From NCBI GenBank assembly GCA_013339895.1, contig JABACO010000014.1, positions 2,909,125 through 2,973,124 of the forward strand: a stretch of 64,000 bases of DNA, written 5' to 3'. Each line of letters starts with the position of its first letter. Position 1 is the first letter of the stretch. Source of the stretch: Ephydatia muelleri (taxonomy: Eukaryota > Porifera > Demospongiae > Spongillida > Spongillidae). The translations under genes and the position numbers were made by a program. Shown one piece after another: positions 23,720 through 35,735 of this stretch. The notes under the pieces were generated by a model. The model did no database searches and had not been told where the DNA came from. It saw nothing but the letters and a program-made list of their open reading frames with translations.

Positions 23720-24560
23720 GAAATAATGTACAACAGTCACGAAGTAATGGTACTACTTCCTTAAAAAAGGCAGGAACCTTTTAGAGAGTATGCTGTTGCA
23801 CAAAGAAAAGAAAAGACAGTTACTATTAACAGCAAATCTGAGCCAATACTTGTAGATGTTGACTTGCTCTCTGCTGTGGCCATGAATGTAAAAAGCATCC
23901 AAACCTTGGGTGAAAGAACTGAATTTAATTCAGAGAGACAAGTGAAAGAATGGCTAAGTAATGATATAATAAATGCTGTGCAGCACATCTTGATGTGGAT
24001 AAACCCTGTGCTTTCTGGTTTTCAAATCACTGCATGTGGCTTAGTATTGAATTTCAGTTCTGAAACAAGGGAATTTGTTCAAATCCTTTATGAAGTGAAT
24101 CACTGGAATAATATCTAGTATTGGAGTTCCTCATGGTACAGTGCAAATTTTCAACAGCATTCATAGATTATCAGCGCTGATCAACTTGCAAATTGCAAAT
24201 ATTGTTTGCAGTCACATATCACAATTTCATTTCAAAACGTTCAAAAACAAATCGGCTCTGCAGGCTGTGGACTGTTTAGCATTGCTTTTGCTACTGCGTT
24301 AGTGTTTGGAAAGCGTTTGAAAACTAGTACTTTAATCGAAGATAATGCAATCTCATGTAATCAAATGTTTTGAAAAGCGCAAGATGGAATTATTTCCTAC
24401 CATACGCAGGAACAAAAGTTAAGAGGAATTACAATAACAAGTACTGATATTATTTGAGTATACTGCATCTGTAAGGATGCCTGAATTGCCAGGAGGTTCG
24501 CAGTGGATGCAATGTTCTAAATGCAGCGAATGGTACCATCTGGGCACCTAAATTATGGTG
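23720..24560 (+). pseudogene. Decayed Ulp1/SENP-like protease plus PHD finger
   Basis: Around 23930 the frame reads ERQVKEWLSNDIINAVQHIL, the start of an Ulp1-like fold. Near 24231 it reads VQKQIGSAGCGLFSIAFATA, the Gln...Cys-Gly active-site segment. After a frame change near 24450 come C-I-C and WMQCSKCSEWYH, a PHD-finger core. This order, Ulp1-like protease then PHD, occurs in transposon-associated genes of cnidarians and sponges. Stops at 24116 and near 24370 and further frame changes show decay. No intact terminal repeats were located. Confidence 0.6.
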
Positions 24561-25450
24561 AGTTCACGTTTGACACAAAGGTATTTTTGCACTGTGACTC
24601 AGTTGGTGAAATCGATGTACAATGTACATAGATTATTCTCAACAATCTATGCTGCGACAGGGATGTATATATGTTATCACAACAAATATGCTTAATTGTG
24701 CTATGCTACGACAGGGATGTATATTTATCACCACAACTACGCTTAATTGTTGCTTTCCGCACTTGAATATATACTGGCACAAGCAATCACTAACCCATAG
24801 AGCATCTTCCAACAGTCGAGCTGTTTAGCCCACCCAAATAGGTGATCTTGCACTGCCCAATGCGACAGTGGATCTGGCTTACCATTGATTTGTGTCCTCC
24901 AGGTGACTTAAGGGATAAAGAGAACACCTACACGTATTACTATAATTCAATTTAAAAACCGGTCAGTTAATGAAATGCAAACGTGCAACACATCGCATGA
25001 TGAATTAAATTAGAGGTAAGAGGTTATCTATAAATTGGATACCACTATGAACACTGACAGTTAGCTTTGTTTCCTATGAATAACCCTTATTTTCCACTAT
25101 TGTGAGGTGTTACTTTTCCACTATTTGTGAGCTATACAGTACGCCCGTATACAGAGCTCTATGAACAGTGAAGTCATTAGATGACTAAAGGTTTGCTACG
25201 AAAACTGTTTCTACAATTCCCGGATGAATTTACTTTACTCTACCCTTTTGTTCTCTACACCGTGCGGTTATGCTACATAAACTACGAAACTGCTTATTTT
25301 TGTCTTCTGGCTCGATTTAAGCAACAAGCTAAAAGATCCGATCGTCTGGAGTCTCGTTAGAAGTAAGTCGCGTGTTTTTAATGACTTCATGATCGGGGGC
25401 AAATCCTATTTGGAAGTTTCTAGCGAAACTTGCGAAAGTAACAGATAGAG
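24561..25450. other. No gene recognised
   Basis: No supported exon between the Ulp1-like remnant and the piggyBac-like element. Confidence 0.35.
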
Positions 25451-27465
25451 TTAACCTTTAATCTGATTCTCCAACCGTCCTAGATCTAGGACGATCGTCT
25501 AGATCTAGGACGACTAACTAAGCTGCTGAAATATAGAACGCCTGTTTTGAAAATTCCGAAACAGCTCTGGCCAATCTAGATAAGTCCATGCTACTTAGAA
25601 ACGGTTATTTTTCATTGTGGTTGCGGTACAATAAGCAAAAGAGTTGTGATCTTGGTGAGAATGCTGTATAAGGATGTTCAGAGGCCTCTACTAGTCACAA
25701 GGAAAGCTACAGCGCCCTCAGCAGTGATGAGGAGCCGACAACAGAAGCGATCAAAGAGAACAGGTTTGTATAAACACCGGGGGGCGTGGTTCATGTGATA
25801 TGGAATTACTTTCGCATGATCTTGTTACGTTTAGGGACGAAACGGAGAATGACCACTACAGCCGGACTACTTAGGGGGAAGGGCATTGTATTACTGAACT
25901 AGGAGGAAGTGGCATAGTGCAGCAGATACTCTGTCTGCCGCCTTGCAACATTGTTGTATAGCGAGTCAGTAGCATTGAAATGTCACTATACAAAGGGGCA
26001 TTTTGCATGGGTATTGGCTGTAGAACCAAATAGGGGTCTATCACTTGTTTATTTGAACAAGGAACTGTTCAAGTTTAGTCTAACTGCATCTATTATGGCA
26101 TTATGCATGTCGTGCATCAATTTCTTTATCAGGATATTACAAGTCCTTTCCATTTTGCTCCACTAGCTCAAATTTACACAGTTTCAGAGCTTCAGAAGTT
26201 TTTTTTTTTTTGCAAAATTATTTGTGTAATGTCCACAATCCCTGCAATGTGATGAATTCACCCTTCAAAACATGTTCCTTGGTATCTATACATCCATTGA
26301 TTTGTCCCAAAGTTATTGCCATGCCTATCATTGGATACACCAGGTTTAATTAATTATAATTATGCTGCAGGGTCTCTAAGGAGAATTGGCCAGGGAATGT
26401 GCTGTAGATTCCCTCAGAGCAGAATCAATAGGAATTTCCTTCAGATGAAAAAGACATCAACTTCTTTTGGGTGCACAACATGTCATGTGAAATGCTTCTA
26501 CTAAATACAGTGTTGGTTGCAGCAATGTTGCTACAAACACAATAGTACCACAGTTTTCCATACTTGCTTTGTCTATCACTATTAAAAGTACACTTTGCAG
26601 ATGTTAACCACTAACAACCATTGAATAACATTATATTACATTTGATTAACAGCTAATTGTATTCATTATATTCCAACAATATTTGATAACATTTAACCTT
26701 ACATGTAAGCACACAATGCATGCAAATCATTTATGGTGCTGGCATTGGCAGATATCTATTTTCGCATTTTCAATGGTGAAAAAGGGTTAAATTCTAATTT
26801 GTTTACAAAATATATATGTTAGATTAGATTATTGCTTTATAAAATGTTTATTAAAGTCCATGTTTAACTCTTTATGAATAACTTCATAATTATTTCATAA
26901 AACTGCATATTAAAATCACAACATGCAATTGGTTAATTAATTTGAGGAAGGAGCACTAACTAGCAGTACCATACAGGATTGGATCTGGCTAGGTCAATTA
27001 TAAAAATTCTCCTCCTGAATGCTAATTTTGCTCTTGATGTAAATGCGATCATTTATAGATGTCACTCAAACCAAATTTGTTTATCTCATCATATATAACA
27101 TTTGAAGCATAAAGTATGCATAAATCAGAGTACAGTTGTAGGGCAGTGTTTTAGTAATGTTAAAATGTGTTCCCCTGAAATAGAGCACATATGGGTGTGA
27201 AGTTACAAGCAAAAAAGGAAACCGATTAACTGTCATCACTTTTTTCACCAATTTTTGCAATATACTCATTCTGCTGCAGTAATAAATGCATTGTTATAGT
27301 GCTTTCTTCTTAACTATCCAAATAAAGTTGAAGACCATAACAAAATTGTAAGTTAGAAAATACATTGTTTATTTCAATTAATTTCAAAGTTGTAATATGG
27401 TGGTCCTAGATCTAGGACTGTAGCGGTCCTAGATCTAGGACCACTGCCTGGAGATTAAAGGTTAA
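25451..27465. mobile_element. piggyBac-like element, decayed, TTAA duplication
   Basis: TTAA (25451-25454) then CCTTTAATCT..., and CTGGAGATTAAAGG then TTAA (27462-27465); 2,007 bp between. The 16-bp palindrome GTCCTAGATCTAGGAC occurs at 25477-25492, 27403-27418 and 27426-27441, with a one-base-shorter copy at 25497-25511. Near 26390-26500 the + strand ends with KKTSTSFGCTTCHVKCFY, resembling the Cys-rich C-terminus of piggyBac transposases; the remainder of the transposase is not recognisable. It appears to be a long-decayed or internally replaced element. Confidence 0.75.
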
Positions 27466-27834
27466 AATTAACAAATAAAATCACTGGCAACAAGACTCCT
27501 CTATGTAGATACTAATTCTGAAGCACTAGCTTGTGCAGATAGATACACCCAAGCTTGGAACCCCTAGAGGTAACGCACTTTGAATGTTGTGCAGAGATAA
27601 TATGTATATTTTATTGACCATACTAAATGTGAGGCTGTCTGCTCATACTGTTCAGCCTAAGATACACTGTGCCAAATGATACAACATTTCTGTAAGGTCA
27701 TTTCACTGTGAACGACCCACGTTTCTATAGTGAACAATACTGCCCTCTATCTATCATCAATTGTAATAAATACGGTGTTTGAATTAATTTGCTAATTTTG
27801 AGTTTTTTCTGGATTCCTTATTCTCATGTATCAG

Positions 27835-30800
27835 GAATGGCCACTACTTATTGCCTCTGGCTGTGGATTTTTTGGCTGTGTCCAAATATTACTACAACAA
27901 GGTCATAAAATTCATGCATTTACAGATCTTTTGAACAACAATTGTTTAGAAAGAGCAATAAATGGAGGACATAGGTAAGACAGAGCTTGAAATTATAATC
28001 ATGTTACTAATGAACATTTCATACATAAAGAGGTGTGGTTAAAGCAATACTAAAGATGGATAACAACGAGACCATATTCAAGCTGATGGAAAAGACTTCA
28101 AATTACAGAACAGGCTATTTTGGCGCCACATATGAATCACCTCTTAGACTGCTCATCAAACATATGCCTGGTATATCAGTGCAAAGGTTTCCTTTGCATG
28201 CGTAAATATATGCGTGGCGAGCTTGTGTGCGCGCAAATGTGATTACGGAATTGTAATCACAGGAAAGAAAACGCGTAGAATCATTTGCGTGATTGAATTG
28301 TAAAATTTATACATGTGTTTGATTTTAATTTTCAATCACACAATGATTTTACAATCTTTTATAAAATCAAAACTTGATTCAACCCATTTTCTTTCCTGTT
28401 TATATAGTGTAGTAGGTGGGCGTTTGCGCTTGTCTTATACGATATGATTAAATTTTCATGGTTTTTAAATTCACTCTATTGTTCCAGATATGGCAAAGCA
28501 GTTTCTGGATTTGTGTGTTATCAAAGGTAAATTTGCAAGGATAAATAAATTTGCAATAAATGCATATACTACTGTTGCTTCGCAAACAACTTCATTAATC
28601 ACCTACATACTGAATCCTTTTTTTTTTCAACAAACTAGGTCCCAAAAAAACGATATATGAGTATAAATTCATTGATGACTTGAGCTGGGTATTGAAAGAA
28701 CAGGGAGATCCTACGGATGAATCGGATGTTGACGGCGAGGGCTTACCTCCAACTACGTGTTCAAAAGTCATGAGAATCTACGTGCAAAGCGTCAGAAACC
28801 CAGCAATCACGTGCTCAGTTGTATGGTACATATTCCACATTTTAATAACCACAGCGTAACTCTTATTTATTTTAGATCCAACATGGTAAACTGAAACTTC
28901 TGAAGCATCCCTTGGTTTCAAGATGGATTAAACAGAAATGGACAAATGCAAAGAGGATTTATATCTGCTTCTTTATATTATACTGCACCTTTCTTTCCTT
29001 TCTTACGTCGTACGCTATGGTGTCTTCTATCCCAGCTCTGAACCCACTCTGTACGTATATTACAATACATCATTAAGGTATTGTTAACAATGTCTATTTG
29101 TATTTGCTTAACTGCAAATTAAGGTGGAGGAGGTAATGGCACAGGTTCGAATGGAACCATGGGTTGCAGTAAGTTTTCACAGTAATACTAAAATTGATTA
29201 ATGAGCATCTTTGTGTAGTGGTCAATGGGAATTACCTGCTCATCGGCGGGATCATTACCATCATCCTAGCTGGACTCCACATTGCTATCGAATTTCAGCA
29301 AATCTATCAACGAGGCATTAACTATTTTAGAGACTGGGAAAATTATTTACAACTTTTCGTATTCGCTGGATCAATCGCGTTTGTTTCTACTATCGGAAGA
29401 CCCTGCCAGTGTGTGGAGGCACAGAAATGGCAGTTGGGAGCCTTTGTGATCTTTTGTGCTTGGTTCAATTTGATTGTACTACTTAAGAACACTCCTGTTA
29501 TTGGAGCTCCAATTAACCTTCTGTTCAATATTTGCTACAATTATCTCAAACTTGTCTACCTACCAATATTATTAGTCATATCATTTGGACTTCCTTTCTA
29601 CATGTTGTTCGTGATTAATGATAATGGCATGGTAAGAATATGAATGTAACCATTCTATCATTATCTCTGAATCATCTCTTTCAGAATAGCATCAAAGGAT
29701 TTGTTAATGTTGGTTGGTCGCTCCTGCGAACCTTAGTTGGTACAACGGGAGATACCGGATTTAGTGATGTGTTTCTGGGTTCCCCCCTTCCGTATTTGCC
29801 AGTGGCAGCCATAATTTTCATCATCTTCCTGATTCTAATGCCAGTGCTGTTCAATAACATGTTGGTAGGTACTGTACGCGTGTGTGGAATTTGGAGAAGT
29901 GGAAATATTGCATGTTATAATGATGAAGTGAATAAAGGATTAGATCAGTTTTGCTCACAATAGGTCGGACTTGCTGTCGGTGACGCTAGCGACGCTCTTC
30001 AAGAAGCAGATTTGAAGAATGTCGCATGCCAAGTAAGAAGGTATAATTTAAACGCTTGTGGGATATGCAGCCCGCCCATTGAATGTAATGGTGACACATA
30101 TGTATTGACACGCTATATATAAGTAAATACAAGTAGCGGCTCGCCTTATTGATTTTTGCTGTTTAACATTTAATTATTTCACTGTTATACGAGCTTACCC
30201 TAATTGAATTGATATCCAACGTCTGGATAGAACAAAGCTCGAATGTCATTACATGGCAACTAGCTAAAATCATAGTAGTCTATATAATCTATGCTAAAAT
30301 CGAAAACATTTGGTACGAAAACTACAATTTCCTGGTGAATTTAGTTGTGTTTGCTGATGTGCGAATGTGCTGATGTGCAAGCTGCTACAGTAACTTTGTA
30401 TTTGTGTAAAAAAAGGCTATGCTGTTGCGTACCTTTACACGCGTATATCAGTCTTCTTGTCTTTAATTCGTGCCCCAAATCTTTATGGCAAATGTCCTAA
30501 CTAAATTCAAGAATAGTAATAGCAATGAAGTCGAAGAAATGAGTAAGCCAAGTAGTAACTTTTGCTGTCTAGGTTGCTACATGTAAATATACGTATGGGA
30601 TAATATTGCCGCGAGACCTAATGCATATATGTGCTACTTTTCAAGAGAAGAAAAAGATAAACAATGGCTGCATAGAAGTAACCTAGATAAATATTCTGCA
30701 TATAAGTTGTTGTTTAATTCTCTATTAAGTTCTTTTCGCTGCAAAAAATGTATTCATTATCCCAAACATTTCCTTTGTGCAATGTTATTTCTTTTGAGGT

Positions 30801-31206
30801 ATCATTGCGTGCCAAGATTCCTGAAATAATTGTTGTTATTTTAATTCAGGTGGAGTATATCATTTTAACGGAGGATGCCTTTCCATGCCTAAAGCGAGAG
30901 CTAGTCGATAAAGACACCGAAGATCCAGCCAAAGACGGGAAAACAAAGATATTTGATGTACGCCATCTTTATAAAAACTTTTTTAAAGACAACGACCAAG
31001 AAGAAGACGAGGAAGATGCTTTAGGTAGAGAAGACCTGTTGTCTTTTGAAGACGACGTTATGGAAGAATTAGAAGAGCTCCGTAGCGAAATGCAAGAACA
31101 TGACGAAGTACTCAAGAATGAAATGCTTAAACGGGACCAAGAAATAAAGAACCAGCTGAAGAATTTGCACGCTCTCCTCGAATCAATACAACAAAAGTTA
31201 AACTGA
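27835..31206 (+). CDS. TRPA-like cation channel, 3' portion (10 exons seen)
   Basis: Exons: 27835-27974, 28031-28170, 28488-28526, 28639-~28820, 28876-29050, 29124-29168, 29219-29631, 29685-29864, 29964-30032 and 30850-31206. All have GT/AG borders except that the donor near 28820 is uncertain. Order: an ankyrin repeat (WPLLIASGCGFFGCVQILL), linker, GKLKLLKHPLVSRWIKQKW before S1 as in TRPA channels, six membrane segments, a pore loop (RTLVGTTGDTGFSDVF) between S5 and S6, the S6 end FNNMLVGLAVGDA (TRP-box-like), then an acidic C-terminus with a terminal coiled coil. The protein would be a plasma-membrane tetrameric channel for cations; the stimulus cannot be inferred. Further ankyrin exons should lie upstream but were not found, and the piggyBac-like element occupies 25.4-27.5 kb, so the gene start is unknown. 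Confidence 0.85.
28235..28400. repeat. Dispersed repeat, inverted copy at 60.2 kb
   Basis: The AACGCGTAGAATCATTT...ACAATGATTTTAC region is similar in inverse orientation to 60235-60375. Internal symmetry (AAAATC/GATTTT) suggests a small MITE. It lies in a TRPA-like gene intron. Confidence 0.6.
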
Positions 31207-31391
31207 AAACTACTAGATTAGTCGAAATGCTAGCCTAATTAGTTATTAGATGCTGCAGCGCATTGTTTTACCTTTTGAATTAATGCATAACACTTTTGAA
31301 TGGTTTATTCTATCCAGGGTGCACGCGGTATGGCCTTCAATTCTTGCACGCGATTTGCCAAACCATACATGCTGCGTACACGTGTACTCAG

Positions 31392-33016
31392 CAGTGGCGG
31401 ATACAGGGGGGGGGGTCGGTGGTGTCCGGACCCCCCCCCTCAGACCTGATGATGAATAAGATTAATACTTTGATTCATTAGCGAAACCAATTAACAACAT
31501 CCACGTGATATTCTAGAGAGCGGGCAAGCGTGTTCACTCGGGCTCGGAAAGTATCTTAAATTACTTTTCAAAGAAAGTAAAAGGTAATTTATGCGTACAG
31601 GAATCGCGCGCCTGTTATGACTTCAACCACCCGATCGCGTTATCTCATTACGTGAATGCAGCTGCGTGAATGCATGAGGGCCCACATGCACACACCACTT
31701 AGACTACTCCTTCCCCCCCGCAGTCCTATTAGAAATCGATCCAACCCCCCCCCCCCCCCCGTCCCCCTCCCTTTCAGACTTACCTCGCTACGGGCCTGGA
31801 GTTTCTTTTTTATACTTCAGTTATTTATCTTTTTTGACACATGCAGATATGGGTAAGACGCAAGATGAGGATATTGTGCATGCCTATAACTTGATACACA
31901 GTGTCATCAGTGATATTGCAATTTTCAGAGAGAACATTGAAAAATATTTTCATGATTGGTTTATGGATGCTAGCAGAATTGGTAGTGAGTTAGGCATAGT
32001 ACTTACAGTTCCACGTCTATCTGGAAGACAACAACACAGGGCTAATGCAGGTCCAGAAAATCCAGATCCTGAAGTTTATTACAGAATTAATATGGCAATT
32101 CCATTCTTGGATCACATGGAACAATTGCAAGAACTAAACAATAGTTCATCGTGACAGTATGGTTGGTAGTCACTTATTTTATCTAGTTCCAACATTAATA
32201 ATTAATCACAGTGATTTACAAGAGCTTGCAAAATGTTTGTTGTTTTGGGAACGTGATTTACCTAGTGCTTCATCACTTCTATCTGAATTAAAACAGTGGC
32301 AACGTTTTTGGAAACTAAAATCTGAATCCCTTGATAACATCATTCCTGCAGATCTGGCACATTGTATCCATGCAGCTGATGAAGATGTTTTCCCCAACAT
32401 ACGAGTACTATTAATTATTGCCTGCACTATACCTGTGTCGAGCTGTGAAGCAGAAAGGTCTTTTTCAGCATTGAGGCGTATTAAATCCTATTTACAAAGT
32501 ACAATGAGTTCTGAGCGTTTTGCCGGATTAGCACTGATGCATTTGCATAGTGATGTTGATATTGATATTGATGAGGTGTGTGAAGCTTTTATCAGCAAAC
32601 ACAACAGAAAAATGTTTCAATCTTGTATTTTGTACCAATAAATGATTTTGTAGTAATTGTATAGATTCATTGTACTGTTTTATTAGTTCATTCAGTGTCA
32701 AATGTGAAATGGCGATAAATACGTATTTTAATTCCACAGCTATCTGCCATGATAGGAAAATAGGTCTGTTAAATAGAGATTACTCATTAATTTAGGATAC
32801 GCAGTTTATGAGTTGCACTGAGAATAGAGTCCCCCAAACCGAACCACGCACAGTATTTTCAAGTTTCTATAGAATGTCACCAATTATGTGCGGGATGACG
32901 ATCCGTCAAAAGCTTCCGCGCTTAGCGCGGGAGGGGGCACATCCCCCTCCCGGACCCTCCCCCTATTAATTATTCATGTCGGACCCCCCCCTTCCAGAAT
33001 TCCTGTATCCGCCCCT
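31392..33016 (+). mobile_element. hAT transposon with 5-bp target duplication
   Basis: The left end CAGTGGCGGATACAGG (31392) and right end CCTGTATCCGCCCCTG (to 33016) are inverted repeats. They are flanked by identical CTCAG at 31387-31391 and 33017-33021. The element encodes a hAT transposase and lies 185 bp beyond the TRPA-like stop codon. GC-rich subterminal stretches and poly(G)/poly(C) runs sit just inside the ends. The 5-bp duplication fits hAT families with shorter-than-8-bp duplications. Confidence 0.85.
31848..32641 (+). pseudogene. hAT transposase C-terminal part (ZMYM/P52-type), one frame break
   Basis: After an acceptor-like TGCAG at 31847 the frame reads QDEDIVHAYNLIHSVISDI and later PRLSGRQQHRANAG and YYRINMAIPFLDHM, ending at a stop at 32154. 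The next frame (32159-32641) reads YLVPTLII...ELAKCLLFWERDLPS, then the dimerisation core FPNIRVLLIIACTIPVSSCE followed by AERSFSALRRIK and STMSSERFAGLALMH, and stops at 32641. This is the conserved hAT C-terminal dimerisation domain. The frame change near 32155 means the copy is broken or the sequence has an indel. The N-terminal zinc finger and first catalytic region were not found, so the element is internally deleted. Confidence 0.75.
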
Positions 33017-33427
33017 GCTCAGTCCTATAAATAATTTACGGTACAAAACAAAGCTACAGCTGCAGGTGTAATATGAGTGTTGAAGATATATTCACTTAAT
33101 GCTGCTAAACTCTATTCTCTCTATTCTGTAATGAGAAATGCACTCAATGACCACCTGCACATTAAGGACAATGTTATGACAATCCTAGGGAAACGTAACC
33201 TTTTAAATAGGAAAAATATGGTGATCTTACTAAAAATCATGCCAAATGTAGTGCATTAACAATCCCTCGTGGGCTAAGCTGAGAAAAATCTGGTGTGCTT
33301 CGTATTGAAGCACCCCATACAAGTCTATGAGAAGATATACGGTAATGTTTGATGATTCGAAAACCGCGAATTAATTACCTAGTCCATTTGACCGCTGATT
33401 TCTGGATATGTAGATGCTTCAGTGTGA
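33017..33427. other. No gene recognised
   Basis: AT-rich spacer between the hAT element and the LTR remnant. Confidence 0.35.
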
Positions 33428-33985
33428 TGTAGTAATAGTTGTGGGCAACACTATACATATAGCATATAGTGCAATATTGCCCGCGCAGCAATAGATAGAC
33501 CACTTTCTTTAGAGAAACCGTTATATAAATGTAACGCGCTGGCTAATCCAATAACCGGCTCTTGCGCAGTTCGTTCCTTGGCGTCTACCGACTATTTGTG
33601 ATATTTGTACTGTTGGCTATGTCTAGTCTAGTCTGTCTGTCCTTCTCTGTCTGTCATTGTGCATGCTCTATAGGTGACGTTATAGTTGCCAGTCAGTCTG
33701 TCCATCTGTGAAATCCTATATAAGTGTATTGCTTTTGTGAGTGACTGCTCTTGAATATTGACCGCTGCCCGTGATTGGGCTGCACCGTCCAACCTACTGA
33801 CAATATGCGTGTAACGTGTACAGCGGCGACACTACACTATTCTAGAACAGTGCCTCCGTCACCTGTCTATATTCTGTATAATAATTATAATTATAATTAT
33901 AATTATGTATTTTTGTATCTCGTTCAGTTGCATACCTGCATATTAAATTGCTGCTACTACAGTATATCCTAATTGGCCACTTACA
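33428..33985 (+). repeat. LTR of a second Gypsy-type element (left end approximate)
   Basis: The sequence up to TTACA at 33985 is followed directly by a primer-binding-site-like TGGCGTAGTCGGCACGAG (33987-34004) and a gag remnant, so it should be a 5' LTR. The left end is uncertain (a TG at about 33428). An (AATTAT)n stretch lies inside near 33883-33905. Confidence 0.5.
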
Positions 33986-33986
33986 C

Positions 33987-34170
33987 TGGCGTAGTCGGCA
34001 CGAGTATGTCCGGGAAGCCGTTACTCCTGGCCGGAGGTATTTAGTGGCGAGTCTCAAGACTGGATTGAGTGGGCAGAGCATTTCGAGAGTGTAGCGACTG
34101 TAAATAAGTGGGACAGCGACGACGATAAACCGAAGTGGCTCAAGAACTTAAGCGTTTTGCCCTAGCTAGC
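33987..34170 (+). pseudogene. Gypsy gag 5' remnant with primer binding site
   Basis: An ATG at 34006 begins a frame that stops after 12 codons. In the next frame the sequence reads SQDWIEWAEHFESVATVNKW, typical of the N-terminus of Gypsy/Mag-type Gag proteins. After about 34170 similarity is lost. The copy is truncated and frameshifted. Confidence 0.6.
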
Positions 34171-34324
34171 TGGACGACACGGGGTACTCCTCCCGCACCC
34201 ACCCTATATGCAGCCCCCCTTCATAACAGCGATAACAGCGCCTTAGTTAATTGCCACCCTCCCACTTCTTGGAAGAACGCCTCGCTCTTTAATCAAATGA
34301 CATGTAACGATATTTCAGTCTGAG

Positions 34325-34360
<36 letters not shown>

Positions 34361-34779
34361 TATACCAGGGGACCTACTGAGCGATTCAACATGACCTGAA
34401 AGCATTAGTGTCACGTTGGAACGCACAGGATCAGATGCAGCAGTCTTCCCAGCAGCTTTTCAATGATCTGTATTGTTTATAGTCAGTATTGGAGGCCACT
34501 TTGGTTAAAACACACAGTACATGTTACATCTCAGGGAGTGCACGGTGCCTGCATGTGGATCCTAAGAGCTAACACACCGATCCGCGCGACAAACACTCAG
34601 TGATACCCTAGCCACTGCGATGTTGACATTCTCACCATCAGACCTCCATCAAGTGTACGCTTTGTAGTGAGTGGTCTGTGGTTGCGAATTCGTGCAGTGC
34701 ATGTATTGAGATGTGTGTACTAGTGTGAGAGGCATAGTGTATGTTTGAAGTGGACTGTCAAAAATGTGTACTAGTTTAT
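34171..34779. other. No gene; C homopolymer of 32
   Basis: A run of 32 C at 34325-34356 follows short GC-rich sequence. No exon recognised. The homopolymer length is likely unreliable in the assembly. Confidence 0.5.
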
Positions 34780-34938
34780 CAGCTGCATGACAGATAATGG
34801 GACACATGTACAGTATAGCAGCTGCATGACAGATAATGGGACATATGTACAGTATAGCAGCTGCATGACAGATAATGGGACACATGTACAGTATAGCAGC
34901 TGCATGACAGATAATGGGACGCATGTACAGTATAGCAG
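34780..34938. repeat. 39-bp tandem repeat, four copies
   Basis: CAGCTGCATGACAGATAATG starts units at 34780, 34819, 34858 and 34897, exactly 39 bp apart, nearly identical. A multiple of three, so frames stay open on both strands, but no start or protein features support coding. Confidence 0.9.
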
Positions 34939-35500
34939 TTACTATAGGAGTTGTGCCTGGAACTACTCCAGCACCTCAATCAAGGGAGCACGTGATTCAT
35001 ATATCAGGCTGTTAATTGGGGTTACGTTTCTGAAGGCTCTACCTCTGATTCAACCATGCATATGGCTTGACAGAAGGTTTAAGCCTAAGGGATAACCGGC
35101 TTATATCCGAACTGCACTCGTTACTAGTATAGCGTGGTCTGGGGACCAGACACCTGGCAGTTATGCAATTGACTGCACACTGCGGAGGATAGTCTAGCAC
35201 TGCCGGTGCAGATGTTGGGGGTCATTAGATGTAGCTATGTTGTCCCAGATTGAATAATAGTCAGCGAATGTAAACTAACAATTCATTCCCTATAGGATTG
35301 TATTGTTTGGGCAGGATAATAAAGCCCAAACTCTAGTTTTAATGCAGAATAATCGATGTATACAAGTCAATGTGCACAAAATTAACAGTTTTCTAACCAA
35401 AGACTAGTAATACGTACATCTAACAGCCGTTAGTTCAAGTTCATTATTCATCGATAAATGATGTGATTAATGACATCAGAGTTAGGTAAGGGTCATGTTG

Positions 35501-35735
35501 GATGGTTATTATGGTTATTGCATGTTCTGTGGGTGTGGTGAGGATGGTTATTATGGTTATTACACGTTCTGTGGGTGTGGTGGGGATGGTTATTATGGTT
35601 ATTGCATGTTCTGTGGGTGTGGTGAGGATGGTTATTATGGTTATTGCAAGTTCTGTGGGTGTGGTGGGGATGGTTATTATGGTTATTGCATGTTCTGTGG
35701 GTGTGGTAAGGATGGTTATTATGGTTATTGCGGGT
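35501..35735. repeat. 42-bp tandem repeat, about 5.5 copies
   Basis: GATGGTTATTATGGTTATT begins units at 35501, 35543, 35585, 35627, 35669 and 35711. One + frame would encode a 14-residue Gly/Tyr/Cys unit (DGYYGYCMFCGCGE), which is protein-like in composition, yet there is no evidence of an exon. Most economically a minisatellite. Confidence 0.85.

Noticed and set aside
34325..34356. Run of 32 C as a functional signal
   Set aside because: Homopolymer length is unreliable in assemblies, and no structure surrounds it.
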